A stretch of DNA of 64,000 nucleotides from Actibacterium naphthalenivorans (GTDB taxonomy: Bacteria > Pseudomonadota > Alphaproteobacteria > Rhodobacterales > Rhodobacteraceae). Shown here piece after piece: positions 26,998 through 35,107 of the stretch. Each line of letters opens with the position of its first letter. The first letter of the stretch is position 1. Where the stretch lies: contig NZ_JACIEQ010000001.1 of NCBI RefSeq assembly GCF_014196965.1, positions 434,001 to 498,000 on the forward strand. The letters run 5' to 3'. The translations under genes and the position numbers were made by a program. The notes under the pieces were generated by a model. It worked only from the letters and a program-made list of their open reading frames with translations. It did no database searches and was not told where the DNA came from.

Positions 26998-27708
26998 TTA
27001 CTTGATCGCCAGGAAACCTTCGAAGCACAGGTATTTCTGCACCGAAGTCACATCCTTGAACCCGGCCCGCGCCAGCATGTCCAGATTGCCCTGGGTCGAG
27101 AACGGCTCCAGCACGCCTTTCAGGCTGCGGGATTTCTCGACGATCTCTTCGCCGGAGAAACCGTTGCGAATTTTGAAATCGTTGTAGAGCTGGGTCAGAA
27201 TGTCCTGAAACCGCGCATCCGGGCCGCGAACCTTTTCGAACATCACCAGCGCACCGCCCCAGTTCAGCGTTTCATAGATCTTGTTGAAAAGCTCCTGCCG
27301 ATAGCGCGGCGGGACGAACTGCATGGTGTAGTAGCTGACGATCATGTCGGCCTTTTCCATCTCCATGAACCGCGCATCTTCGTGCACGATCGAGATGGCG
27401 GGCACATCGGCGCAATGTTTCTGCGCCTTGCCCACCATGGCCGGCTCTACATCCATCCCCACCCAGCGGGCGCCGGGCTTGGTGGCGTTGTGCTGCGCCA
27501 GCTTCTTGATCAGCTCGCCCGTCGATGTTCCGATTTCATAGATGACGCTTTCGTTCTTCACGAAGAAATCGGAAATCTGGCAGATCAGGTCATGCCCGGA
27601 TTCATAGAGCGGAACCGACAGTTTAATGTGATCAACGAATGTTTCGGGAACGCCTTCGCCAAACGTCCACCCCGCGTTACCGGCGGTAATATCCTGGCCA
27701 ACACCCAT
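26998..27708 (-). CDS. Class I SAM-dependent methyltransferase (CmoA-like)
   Basis: 236 residues. IYEIGTSTGELIKKL is motif I, GMDVEPAMVGKAQ motif II and DMIVSYYTMQFVPP motif post II. Overall layout resembles CmoA/tRNA carboxy-SAM-type methyltransferases. In a glycan locus the acceptor is more likely a sugar or carrier lipid, but this is not shown. GAGGAG lies nine bases before the ATG at 27708. Long intergenic spacers on both sides suggest its own transcription unit. Confidence 0.75.
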   Translation of the reverse strand: MGVGQDITAGNAGWTFGEGVPETFVDHIKLSVPLYESGHDLICQISDFFVKNESVIYEIGTSTGELIKKLAQHNATKPGARWVGMDVEPAMVGKAQKHCADVPAISIVHEDARFMEMEKADMIVSYYTMQFVPPRYRQELFNKIYETLNWGGALVMFEKVRGPDARFQDILTQLYNDFKIRNGFSGEEIVEKSRSLKGVLEPFSTQGNLDMLARAGFKDVTSVQKYLCFEGFLAIK

Positions 27709-28084
27709 GGCGGTTACTCCTCATTCACAAACAGCGGGCGCGCAGGCCCGATTTACACAATTTCGCAGCCCGGCTTGAAATAACGCGTCAATACGCCACC
27801 GATCCTGCTTCCCGACCCTCACCGGCGGTTTCATAGCATGAGAATCGGTTTCTCCGAACAGTTTTAGCCTTTGCGGCGCCCACGCGGCGACAAAAACGGA
27901 GAACTGGGTTGTATTGTAAACACATTGTCCCCGCCCGCGGTGAAACCGGCGCGCGCCGGGCCGGGCGAGTGGCAAAAGGACGCCGGAAAAGACGGGGGTC
28001 TCACGCGGGAACGTCTTTCGGTTGCGGCCTCGATCCGGCATCTTGCCCGCAATTGCTTTGACCGACACGATTCAGGGGCACGAC
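27709..28084. promoter_or_regulatory. Divergent intergenic region
   Basis: 376 bases between the methyltransferase (minus) and the secreted glycosidase-like gene (plus). The middle (27900-27930) is AT-richer than its surroundings. I find no clear hexamers, repeat or gene; open frames on both strands here have no family features. Confidence 0.35.
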
Positions 28085-29440
28085 ATGCCAATGACAGCTT
28101 TCCGCCATTTGTTTATTTGCCTGGCACTTGCCGCGCTCGCCCAGATTTCCGGCCCGGCCCGCGCCGCCGAAATCACGCTCGATCCGGCCACCACCTTCCA
28201 GACCATCAACGGATGGGAGGCGACGGCCGATATGGTCGACACGCCGCACACCCCGCCCTGGGTGCGCTACCGCGAAGAAATGCTCGACCGTCTGGTCTCG
28301 GAGGTCGGGATCAACCGGGTGCGGCTGGAAATCCGCGCCGGCGCCGAAAGCTCCACCGGCATCGTGTCCGATTTCATCAGCGGAAAGCTCCCCTATAATC
28401 GCTGGAAAAGCCGCCGCTATGAAACCGCCAACGACAACGGCGATCCGTTCTCGATCAACTGGCGCGGGTTCGATTTCGCCGAACTGGACTGGCATATCGA
28501 AAATGGCGTGCTGCCGCTGATGCGGCGGCTGCAGGCGCGGGGCGAGCGGCTGATCGTCAACCTGTGCTATGTCGCCTTCCGCGATGGTCGCTATTACCAC
28601 ATGGAGCCCGAGGAATACGCCGAACTCGTGCTCGCCACCTATATCCACATGCGCGACACCTACGGCTTTGTCCCCGACATGTGGGAGGTGATCCTGGAGC
28701 CCGACCTTTCCAAGAACTCATGGAACGGCACCGACATCGGCCGCGCCATGGCGGCCACGGCCAAACGGCTGCGCGCCAATGGCTTTTCGCCCGCCTTCGT
28801 CGCCCCCTCCGTCACCGACATGCGCAACGCCCTGCCCTATCTGGACGACATCGTCGCGGTGCCCGGGGCCAAGGAACATATGGTCGAGTTCTCCTATCAC
28901 CGCTATCGCGGCGGCGGGCAGAAGGTGCTGCGCGACATCGCCGCGCGCGGGCGCGAACTGGGCATCCGCACCGCGATGCTGGAATGGTGGTTCGGCAAGG
29001 CCACCTACAAGGTGCTGCACAATGATCTCAAGAACGGCGAGGTTTCGGCCTGGCAGGGGCGCGTGATCGAAGGGCATTACGATGTCGAAAACCGCGATTC
29101 CGCCCACCCGAACCTGACCCTGCGCCCCGAGATCCGCTATAATCTGCAGTATTTCCGCTATATCCGGCATGGCGCCCGGCGCATCGGCGCCACCTCGGAT
29201 GATCCGCGCAACTTCGACCCGCTGGCCTTCATCAACACCAACGGCAAATATACGGTCGTGGTAAAGGCCGAAAAGGCCGGGCCGGTTGTGCTGCACGGCC
29301 TGCCGCCGGGGCGCTACAAACTGTCCTACGCGGTCGGGTCCGGGTCGAAAGAGCTGCCCGATCCCGCCGTGGTGGGGACGGGCGCGCCGCTCGTCACCGA
29401 AATTCCCGGCGTCGGCGTCCTGACCATCGCCGGGTTCTGA
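28085..29440 (+). CDS. Secreted clan GH-A glycoside-hydrolase-like protein
   Basis: 451 residues. A signal peptide spans about 1-28 (FICLALAALAQISGPARAA). TFQTINGWEAT resembles the opening of GH30/GH5-type (clan GH-A) enzymes. Glu205 in VILEPD is placed as the acid/base, although the usual Asn before it is Leu. Glu300 in AMLEWWF, 95 residues later, fits the nucleophile. A C-terminal beta-rich domain ends in GVLTIAGF. It may trim or turn over the exported glycan in the periplasm. The start at ATG 28085 is set by the signal peptide. Family assignment is tentative. Confidence 0.62.
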   Translation: MPMTAFRHLFICLALAALAQISGPARAAEITLDPATTFQTINGWEATADMVDTPHTPPWVRYREEMLDRLVSEVGINRVRLEIRAGAESSTGIVSDFISGKLPYNRWKSRRYETANDNGDPFSINWRGFDFAELDWHIENGVLPLMRRLQARGERLIVNLCYVAFRDGRYYHMEPEEYAELVLATYIHMRDTYGFVPDMWEVILEPDLSKNSWNGTDIGRAMAATAKRLRANGFSPAFVAPSVTDMRNALPYLDDIVAVPGAKEHMVEFSYHRYRGGGQKVLRDIAARGRELGIRTAMLEWWFGKATYKVLHNDLKNGEVSAWQGRVIEGHYDVENRDSAHPNLTLRPEIRYNLQYFRYIRHGARRIGATSDDPRNFDPLAFINTNGKYTVVVKAEKAGPVVLHGLPPGRYKLSYAVGSGSKELPDPAVVGTGAPLVTEIPGVGVLTIAGF

Positions 29441-29444
29441 CCCG

Positions 29445-30443
29445 TCAGGGCAGGCTCGCCGCGCCGTCGCGATAGGATTGATAGGCGGCATAAAGCATAT
29501 CGGTATCCTCATGCTCGGGCACCCACCCGAGATCGCGCTTGGCGGCCGAAATGTCGAGCGAGACCTCGAGATCGGCGATCTCGAACTGCTCCGGGTCCAT
29601 CGGGGCGATCTTGAACAGGTTCAGCCCGCGCAGAATGCCCTTCACCAGCCAGCCCGGCGTGCGGATCACCCGCGAGCGCGAGCCGCTGCGCCGGATGAAC
29701 TCGGTCATCAGCTCATACTCCGTCGGCGAATTCTCCGAGCCCAGGTTGTACACGCCGACCGGGCAGCCCTTGTCGGCGGCCAGAAGGCTGGCGCGCGCGC
29801 AATCGGATACCGATACGAACTGAAACCGGTTCTCGCCCGGCCCGATCAGCGGCACCGGCCGGCCCTTGTCGATCAGCTTGAACAGCACCTCCAGGATGCC
29901 CAGCCGGCCTGGGCCCAGAATAAGGCGCGGGCGGAATGTGGTGCAGGTGATGTCGCCGGCGGCCACGGCCGCGTTCACGAGATCCTCGGCCGCCACTTTC
30001 GACCGGCCATAGGGCCCGAACGGGTGGCGCGGGTGGCTTTCGGGGCGCGGGATCTGGATCGCGGGGCCGTAAACCATATCCGTGCTCCAGAAGATCAGGT
30101 TGCGGTTGCCCTGCCGTTTCATCCAGGCCAGAACCTCGCGCGTGCCATCCACCGCGCACAGCCGGAAAAACGCGTCGCGGCCGAAACGCGGCTGATTGGG
30201 GATGATCAGCTTGGTCGCCTGATGATGCACCACATCCTCGGGCTGCAGCGCGATACCGTCGAGCGCGCCGGGCGCGGCGATATCAGCCTCGACATAAGTG
30301 ACGCGCGGGTTCGTAACCTTGGGGAATTTCACGAAGCTTTCGGGCAGGTCCACCACCACGATCTCCGCCCCGCCCCGCTCCAGCATCTGGCGCACGGTCT
30401 CGCGCCCCAGAAAGCCGTTGCCGCCGATCAGTACATGTTTCAT
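29445..30443 (-). CDS. NAD-dependent epimerase/dehydratase family protein
   Basis: 332 residues of the extended SDR type. GGNGFLG (7-13), WSTDMVYG with Ser120/Thr121 and Tyr145/Lys149 in PYGRSK give a complete active site. HHQATKLI and the C-terminal GWVPEHEDTDMLYAAYQSY resemble 3-beta-HSD/nucleotide-sugar epimerases. It is the third gene of a minus-strand unit with the DPPR-synthase-like and SMR-type genes, so it may modify the same lipid-linked or nucleotide sugar. Confidence 0.8.
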   Translation of the reverse strand: MKHVLIGGNGFLGRETVRQMLERGGAEIVVVDLPESFVKFPKVTNPRVTYVEADIAAPGALDGIALQPEDVVHHQATKLIIPNQPRFGRDAFFRLCAVDGTREVLAWMKRQGNRNLIFWSTDMVYGPAIQIPRPESHPRHPFGPYGRSKVAAEDLVNAAVAAGDITCTTFRPRLILGPGRLGILEVLFKLIDKGRPVPLIGPGENRFQFVSVSDCARASLLAADKGCPVGVYNLGSENSPTEYELMTEFIRRSGSRSRVIRTPGWLVKGILRGLNLFKIAPMDPEQFEIADLEVSLDISAAKRDLGWVPEHEDTDMLYAAYQSYRDGAASLP

Positions 30444-30458
30444 TCGCCGTCTTCCCGC

Positions 30459-30827
30459 TCAGCTTCGCGCCAGAATGACGGTGCCCAGAATGATCGTGCC
30501 GATGCCGATCATCCGGGTCAGGTTCACCGTCTCGCCCATCACGAAATGCCCCCAGGCCGCCACGATCACATAGGCGATCGACAAAAACGGAAAGGCAAAG
30601 CTGACATCGAAGCGCGACAGAGACATCAGATGCGTGCCCATGCTGATCGTCATCGTCACCAGCCCCAGCACGATGAACGGGTTCGTCACCGCCCCCATCA
30701 AAAGGTTCACCAGCCGCGAGGCCGAAAACTCCGCCTGCCCGACCTGGCTCATCCCCGATTTCATGAGAAGCTGCGACGCCGCGTTCAGCACGACGGTCAC
30801 GATGATGAAGACAAAGTATTTCGACAT
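30459..30827 (-). CDS. Small EamA/SMR-type membrane transporter, flippase candidate
   Basis: 122 residues with four hydrophobic helices, the size and layout of SMR/ArnE-ArnF-like proteins. GMSQVGQ and ALSRFDVSFAFPFLSIAYVI-type segments fit the DMT superfamily. ArnE/ArnF flip undecaprenyl-phospho-aminoarabinose. Placed directly after a polyprenyl-phospho-pentose synthase, this protein is a reasonable candidate for flipping polyprenyl-phospho-arabinose. The ATG at 30827 gives the usual length; an upstream start would add eight residues. Confidence 0.72.
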   Translation of the reverse strand: MSKYFVFIIVTVVLNAASQLLMKSGMSQVGQAEFSASRLVNLLMGAVTNPFIVLGLVTMTISMGTHLMSLSRFDVSFAFPFLSIAYVIVAAWGHFVMGETVNLTRMIGIGTIILGTVILARS

Positions 30828-30870
30828 GGGGGAAGGCTTCCTGCTTAACAAATGCGCCGATGGCCGGCGA

Positions 30871-31842
30871 TTACTCGATACGCATGTCCCGCACCACCGA
30901 ATGATCGGTCAGGAACTGGATATAGGGAATGTCGATCCAGAACAGCGCCAGAACCAGAACGACAAGAAAGGCGACGAACCCCAGGAACTTCGGCTCCATG
31001 TAGATCTTTTCGGGGTTGATCGCGTCAGACTTGGGGCGCAGCGCGATGTTCTGATACCACACGAACAGCAGCGCGAAGAACGGAAAGCTGATGATGAACT
31101 CTATCTTGTACTTGATCAGGAATATCCCGAGAAAGAACACCGCCGTCAGCGCATAGAAGAAAGCCGACAGCATCAGCGAATTCTCGGTGTAGATCCGGAA
31201 AGACCGGCGATAGAGCCCCGCCCGCGCGGGATCGTTGATCATCCGGTATTCGGCATAGCGCTTGATCGCCATCAGATAGGCCCCGCCCATCCAGTAGCTC
31301 AGCAGGAAAGACGACGGGGGCAGCACGATGGTCGTGATCGCCGCCCAGCCCAGCACCAGCCGGATCGGATTGTTCACCGATTCCGACAGCACATCCAGAT
31401 AAGCGCGATCCTTGGTGCGGATCGGTTCCACGTTATACAGGATGCCCATGATCAGCAGCAGAACACTGGCATAAAAGAACATGGGGTTCAGAAAGCTGGC
31501 CAGATAAAGGCCGATCCCCCCCAGCAGCAGATATTGCAGCAACACGAACTGCGGGCGGATGCGCCCCTGCGCCGTGGGGCGGCTGGATTTCGTCGGGTGG
31601 TGGCGATCGAACTCGCCATCCAGATATTCGTTGATCGTGTAGTTGGCCGAGGCGACAAGGCAGGTCGACACGATGCCGACCACAAGCCAGGCCAGCGCGC
31701 CCAGCCCCGCCTGATCGTCGACGATCAGCGCCAGCGCCGCGCCCGGCAGCATGAAGATGTTCTTCACCCAGTGATCGGGCCGCGCGATCGCGATGTAATC
31801 TGTGATCGAGATCGGCTTTTCAGAAAGCTCCGGCGACTTCAT
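30871..31842 (-). CDS. UbiA-family DPPR-synthase-like phosphoribosyltransferase
   Basis: 323 residues, about eight to nine helices. RPDHWVKN (21-28) is the hallmark opening of decaprenyl-phosphate 5-phosphoribosyltransferase (Rv3806c) and the noeC type from Azorhizobium. NEYLDGEFD (Asn71, Asp75, Asp79) is the UbiA Asp-rich motif. The enzyme transfers phosphoribose from PRPP to polyprenyl phosphate, the first committed step to polyprenyl-phospho-arabinose. The DprE1- and DprE2-like genes at 1-1439 supply the later epimerisation. No phosphatase for the 5-phosphate is recognised in the window. Confidence 0.85.
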   Translation of the reverse strand: MKSPELSEKPISITDYIAIARPDHWVKNIFMLPGAALALIVDDQAGLGALAWLVVGIVSTCLVASANYTINEYLDGEFDRHHPTKSSRPTAQGRIRPQFVLLQYLLLGGIGLYLASFLNPMFFYASVLLLIMGILYNVEPIRTKDRAYLDVLSESVNNPIRLVLGWAAITTIVLPPSSFLLSYWMGGAYLMAIKRYAEYRMINDPARAGLYRRSFRIYTENSLMLSAFFYALTAVFFLGIFLIKYKIEFIISFPFFALLFVWYQNIALRPKSDAINPEKIYMEPKFLGFVAFLVVLVLALFWIDIPYIQFLTDHSVVRDMRIE

Positions 31843-32184
31843 GACAGGACCAATCCAATAAAAAATGCGCCCGCGGGCAAAGGGCGAACGCTTTACAACA
31901 GATTTCGGGAATTGCGGGCGCAGGCGGGTGGCGTGCTGTGAACCCGGCAGCGGATCACCCGGTATTCAGGTTGCGGCGGCAAAAGCACCCGGAACGCATC
32001 CAGTACACAGGTCACAAGCGCGGCCCGCCGAATATGCGAAAAATGAAACATCTCAAAACACCTGTTACGCCGCCACGAAAAAATTGTGGCGCAAATCGGG
32101 CAGTCCTGTCAAATGCTCATCGGTTCACAGTGCAATAATTGAGAACATCTGTTTAACAGTACCGGCGTATCGGGGGGATTGTGT
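31843..32184. promoter_or_regulatory. Divergent intergenic region between DPPR-synthase-like and GT87 genes
   Basis: 342 bases. The right half is AT-rich and includes the inverted repeat CGCCAC-N9-GTGGCG (32071-32091). GGGGGG at 32172-32177 serves as ribosome site for the GT87 gene. No gene is believable here. Confidence 0.45.
32071..32091. repeat. Inverted repeat in divergent promoter region
   Basis: CGCCAC (32071-32076) and GTGGCG (32086-32091) flank an AT-rich nine-base centre. It is about 95 bases before the GT87 start and 230 bases before the UbiA-family start. No U-tract follows, so an operator is more likely than a terminator. Confidence 0.4.
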
Positions 32185-33495
32185 ATGTCCGTGACTTTAT
32201 TTCGCTCAGCGGGCATCGCCGCGCTGATCCTGATCGCAGCTTTGATCGCGTGGGGAATCATGACGCCCTGGGGCCTGGGCCTCGATTTCGCCAATTTCTA
32301 CGATGCCGGGCGCAAGGCGCAGGCCGGTAAGTTCGCCGACCTCTACGACCCGTTCGCGCAGATCGCCGGGGAAAAGCCGCTGGGCAACATGACCTTCTTC
32401 AGCGCCCCGCTGACCAGCTATCTCTATTCCCCGATGGCGGCGCTGCCGCCGCGCACCGCGCTGCTTTGGTTCAAACTCGCCGGCACGCTCGCGCAGGGCG
32501 CGGGGCTGGTGCTGCTCTACCTGCACTGCCGCCCCCTGGCCGGCGACACGCCGCGCGACCGGGCGGTGTTCTTCGCCCTCTTCACCATCGCCGCCCTGCT
32601 GTTCCAGCCATTCTGGACGATCTACCGCGTCGGCGGCCAGACCACGCCTTTCGTGTTTCTGCTGCTTGTGCTGGGGCACATCGCCTTTACCCGCGGCGCC
32701 CTTGTCTGGACGGCGCTGGCCTTCAGCGCGGTCGTCGTGATCAAGCCCGCCTTTGCCCCGGCGGCGATCCTGCTGTTTGTACTGTCCTCCAACCGCTTCC
32801 GGCTGACGGCCCTGGCCGCCGGCCTGGGCCTCGGCGCGCTCTCGCTGCAGATGTTCGGCCTGCCGCTGCATCAGGAATTTCTCGCCCGCGTCCTGGCCGA
32901 GGGCGGCAGCCTGATGGCGCCCTGGATGAACAGCAGCCCGTTCTCGTGGATAGAGCCGATCTTCGTGCGCCCCGAAGCCTATCAGACCGAAGCCAGCCTG
33001 CCGGCCACCGCCGGCCTGATCCTCACGGCCCTGCGCCTGCTGACATCGGCCGCGCTGCTCTGGGCGCTGGCCCGCCAGATCCGAAGCACCCTGCCCCCGG
33101 CGGCGGAACGGCACGCGGTCTATGCCACCGGCCTTGCGCTGGTCGTCGTGCTGTCACCGGTGATCTGGTCGCACTATCTGACGATGCTGTTCATTCCGCT
33201 GGCGGTGCTGATGGCGCTGCGCAGCCACCTGCCCGGCGGCGCGGTCGCGCTGTTGTCTCTGGCGGTGTTGCTGGCCCCGGCCCAGAACCTGATGGTGATA
33301 CGCAAGCTCCACGCTTTTCTGGGGTTTGACACGCGCGCCGAAATCCTGGCCGTTGCCCTGCTCAAGAGCCTGCCCGCACTGCTGATCGTCATGGTGATGA
33401 TCGTCTGGCACCGGTCGCTCGTCTGGGCGCTGAAGGATGCCGCCTGGGACAGGCTGCTGTCGCCCGCGCCTCAGAAACGGCCGATCTCGGCATAG
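32185..33495 (+). CDS. GT87-family (DUF2029) polyprenyl-phosphate-dependent glycosyltransferase
   Basis: 436 residues, about ten membrane helices. GLDFANFYDAG (32-42) in the first periplasmic loop is the DFxxYxxA-type motif of GT87, which contains mycobacterial PimE (mannose donor) and AftC (arabinofuranose donor). The second conserved part is WTIYRVGGQTTPFVFLLL. Since a DPPR-synthase-like gene is divergent to it, an arabinofuranosyltransferase role is attractive, but mannose remains possible. The ATG at 32185 follows a G-rich ribosome site. Its last 25 bases overlap the convergent sulfotransferase gene. Confidence 0.8.
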   Translation: MSVTLFRSAGIAALILIAALIAWGIMTPWGLGLDFANFYDAGRKAQAGKFADLYDPFAQIAGEKPLGNMTFFSAPLTSYLYSPMAALPPRTALLWFKLAGTLAQGAGLVLLYLHCRPLAGDTPRDRAVFFALFTIAALLFQPFWTIYRVGGQTTPFVFLLLVLGHIAFTRGALVWTALAFSAVVVIKPAFAPAAILLFVLSSNRFRLTALAAGLGLGALSLQMFGLPLHQEFLARVLAEGGSLMAPWMNSSPFSWIEPIFVRPEAYQTEASLPATAGLILTALRLLTSAALLWALARQIRSTLPPAAERHAVYATGLALVVVLSPVIWSHYLTMLFIPLAVLMALRSHLPGGAVALLSLAVLLAPAQNLMVIRKLHAFLGFDTRAEILAVALLKSLPALLIVMVMIVWHRSLVWALKDAAWDRLLSPAPQKRPISA

Positions 33496-34844
33496 AGCGC
33501 GGCGGCGGCCTCTGCCAGCTCCGGCCGGACACCGTCCACGGGTTTTTGCGGAATGTTCCGCATCTCGGCGAATTCCGCATCCTCGATGCCAAGGCTTTGC
33601 CACAGCGCGGCGCGATAGGCCGGATCGCCGCACAGCCGTTCGTAGGAGACAAAGCGCAGCGCCGCGCCCACCTTGGCGCCCACCGCGGTCAGATGGCTAT
33701 AGGTGGCGATCCAGGTTTCCAGCCAATAGTTCACGTCATCGGGGCTGGTCAGCGGCCGCCCCTTGAACAGGAAGGGCCTGTGCGCCTTGCCGAACTCGTG
33801 ATGCGCCAGCCAGGTGAAATAATCGGTCTCGAACGCATCGGCGGTCTGAAACCGTTTGTGCTGACCCAGCAGGCTGTTGGCATGCTGCAGCGGATCGCGC
33901 ACCGGCACGATGAACCGCGCCCTGGGGAAATACCCGGCAAGGGCAGGAATGCGCAGGATGTTGTTGTTGTTCTTTGACAGATAGCGCTCTTTCCCGGTGC
34001 GACGCAGCACCAGGCTGATGAAATCGGCATAGCCCGAGAGCGCATCGGCATCCGGCTTGTGCAGGGCCAGCCCGTCGTCGCGGATATAGTCGTCGCCGCA
34101 GGTAACGCGCCAGAACACCTCGTCCAGCGCCTCGGGGCTGTCGAGATCAACCTGGATGCCATCGCCATGCGCACGGTCCTTGGCCTCCATCTTGCTGGAG
34201 CGTGACAGGTTGTTCCACAGGTTCGGGGCCATCACGAACGGCATGTCGCGATAGGTCAGCGACCCGAACTGGCCGGTATTGTACAGCTCGCGCGTCAGGA
34301 TGGTGGTGCCCGCCCGCGCCAGCCCGCAGACAAACACATGCGCCCCCTCGCGCGATGGCGGCGCGCCCTTCAGATAAAGGCCACGCTCCACATCATGGAT
34401 CACCTCGGGCAGCACCGGCGCGCCAAGCGCCACGCGGTGCAGAAACCTGTCGGTCGCCGAATAGTCCGATTGCGCCTTCGCCCCGCCCCCGACGCGCAGT
34501 TTCATATAGCCGATGGAGCCCACGATCATGCCGAGCATCACCAGCGGGCGGAGCATGGTTTCCGTCAGGGCCGCGGGTCCGCCATCATACAGCAGCCCGG
34601 CCAGCCCGAAGGGAACGATGATCAGCACGAGCATGCCCAGAAGCGCCATGCAGGCCAGCCCGATGCGCAGGGCAAACGCCGGCAGCGCACGCTCTTTCCA
34701 GTGGTCCGAGACCTTCGCGCTCGATACCACGCGGGCCGCTTTCGTGGAAAAACCGGTAACGGTGGAGAGTTTCGCCTGAAACGGCAGCGCCAGCAGGATC
34801 TCACAGGCAACAAGCGTTGCTGCGAAGATCAGCGCCCAGTTCAT
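33471..34844 (-). CDS. Membrane-anchored sulfotransferase
   Basis: 457 residues. Two or three N-terminal hydrophobic segments (about 1-22, 58-90, 96-115) precede the catalytic domain. VCGLARAGTTILTREL is the 5'-phosphosulfate loop and FIVPVRDPLQHANSLL the 3'-phosphate element. The protein should be anchored in the inner membrane with the PAPS-binding domain in the cytoplasm. The start overlaps the stop of the small membrane gene upstream (ATGA), so an arylsulfotransferase-like gene, a small YVGPG protein and this gene form one unit. Confidence 0.85.
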   Translation of the reverse strand: MNWALIFAATLVACEILLALPFQAKLSTVTGFSTKAARVVSSAKVSDHWKERALPAFALRIGLACMALLGMLVLIIVPFGLAGLLYDGGPAALTETMLRPLVMLGMIVGSIGYMKLRVGGGAKAQSDYSATDRFLHRVALGAPVLPEVIHDVERGLYLKGAPPSREGAHVFVCGLARAGTTILTRELYNTGQFGSLTYRDMPFVMAPNLWNNLSRSSKMEAKDRAHGDGIQVDLDSPEALDEVFWRVTCGDDYIRDDGLALHKPDADALSGYADFISLVLRRTGKERYLSKNNNNILRIPALAGYFPRARFIVPVRDPLQHANSLLGQHKRFQTADAFETDYFTWLAHHEFGKAHRPFLFKGRPLTSPDDVNYWLETWIATYSHLTAVGAKVGAALRFVSYERLCGDPAYRAALWQSLGIEDAEFAEMRNIPQKPVDGVRPELAEAAAALYAEIGRF

Positions 34845-35107
34845 TCCTCGGCGCTGTCGCCGACGATCTCCACCGGCGTGGCCTTCTTGCGCTTTTTCAA
34901 CATGCGCTTGATCGGATAGTAAATCACCGCGAACAGCGCCAGAAAGATAGAGCCGAGCACCCCCAGAACCGCAGCGATGGCCCCGGCCCCGAGCCCCGGC
35001 CCCACATAGGCCTGCGCCGCAACCGGAACAAACCCGAGCGCCGCCAGAAGAAGAACCCGCCTAGCCACCGTCGCAAGCCGATTTCCGGATGTTGGATAAT
35101 GCCGCAT
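34841..35107 (-). CDS. Small membrane protein with YVGPG motif
   Basis: 88 residues. A signal peptide is predicted to end at AQA (residue 33), so the mature protein begins YVGPGLGAG. One membrane helix follows (about 42-62), then a very basic tail (KRMLKKRKK) that should face the cytoplasm. Small proteins with this Y-[VI]-G-P-G start are common but uncharacterised. The start at 35107 is chosen because GGGAG sits seven bases upstream; ATG 35113 is also in frame. It overlaps the arylsulfotransferase-like gene by 47 bases and the sulfotransferase by four. Confidence 0.75.
   Translation of the reverse strand: MRHYPTSGNRLATVARRVLLLAALGFVPVAAQAYVGPGLGAGAIAAVLGVLGSIFLALFAVIYYPIKRMLKKRKKATPVEIVGDSAEE

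Noticed and set aside
26998-27708. Naming the methyltransferase cmoA
   Set aside because: The motifs fit the wider class I family, and no cmoB or tRNA-modification context is present.
27721-28068. Possible 115-residue minus-strand gene
   Set aside because: No family features and no ribosome site; it fills a divergent promoter region.
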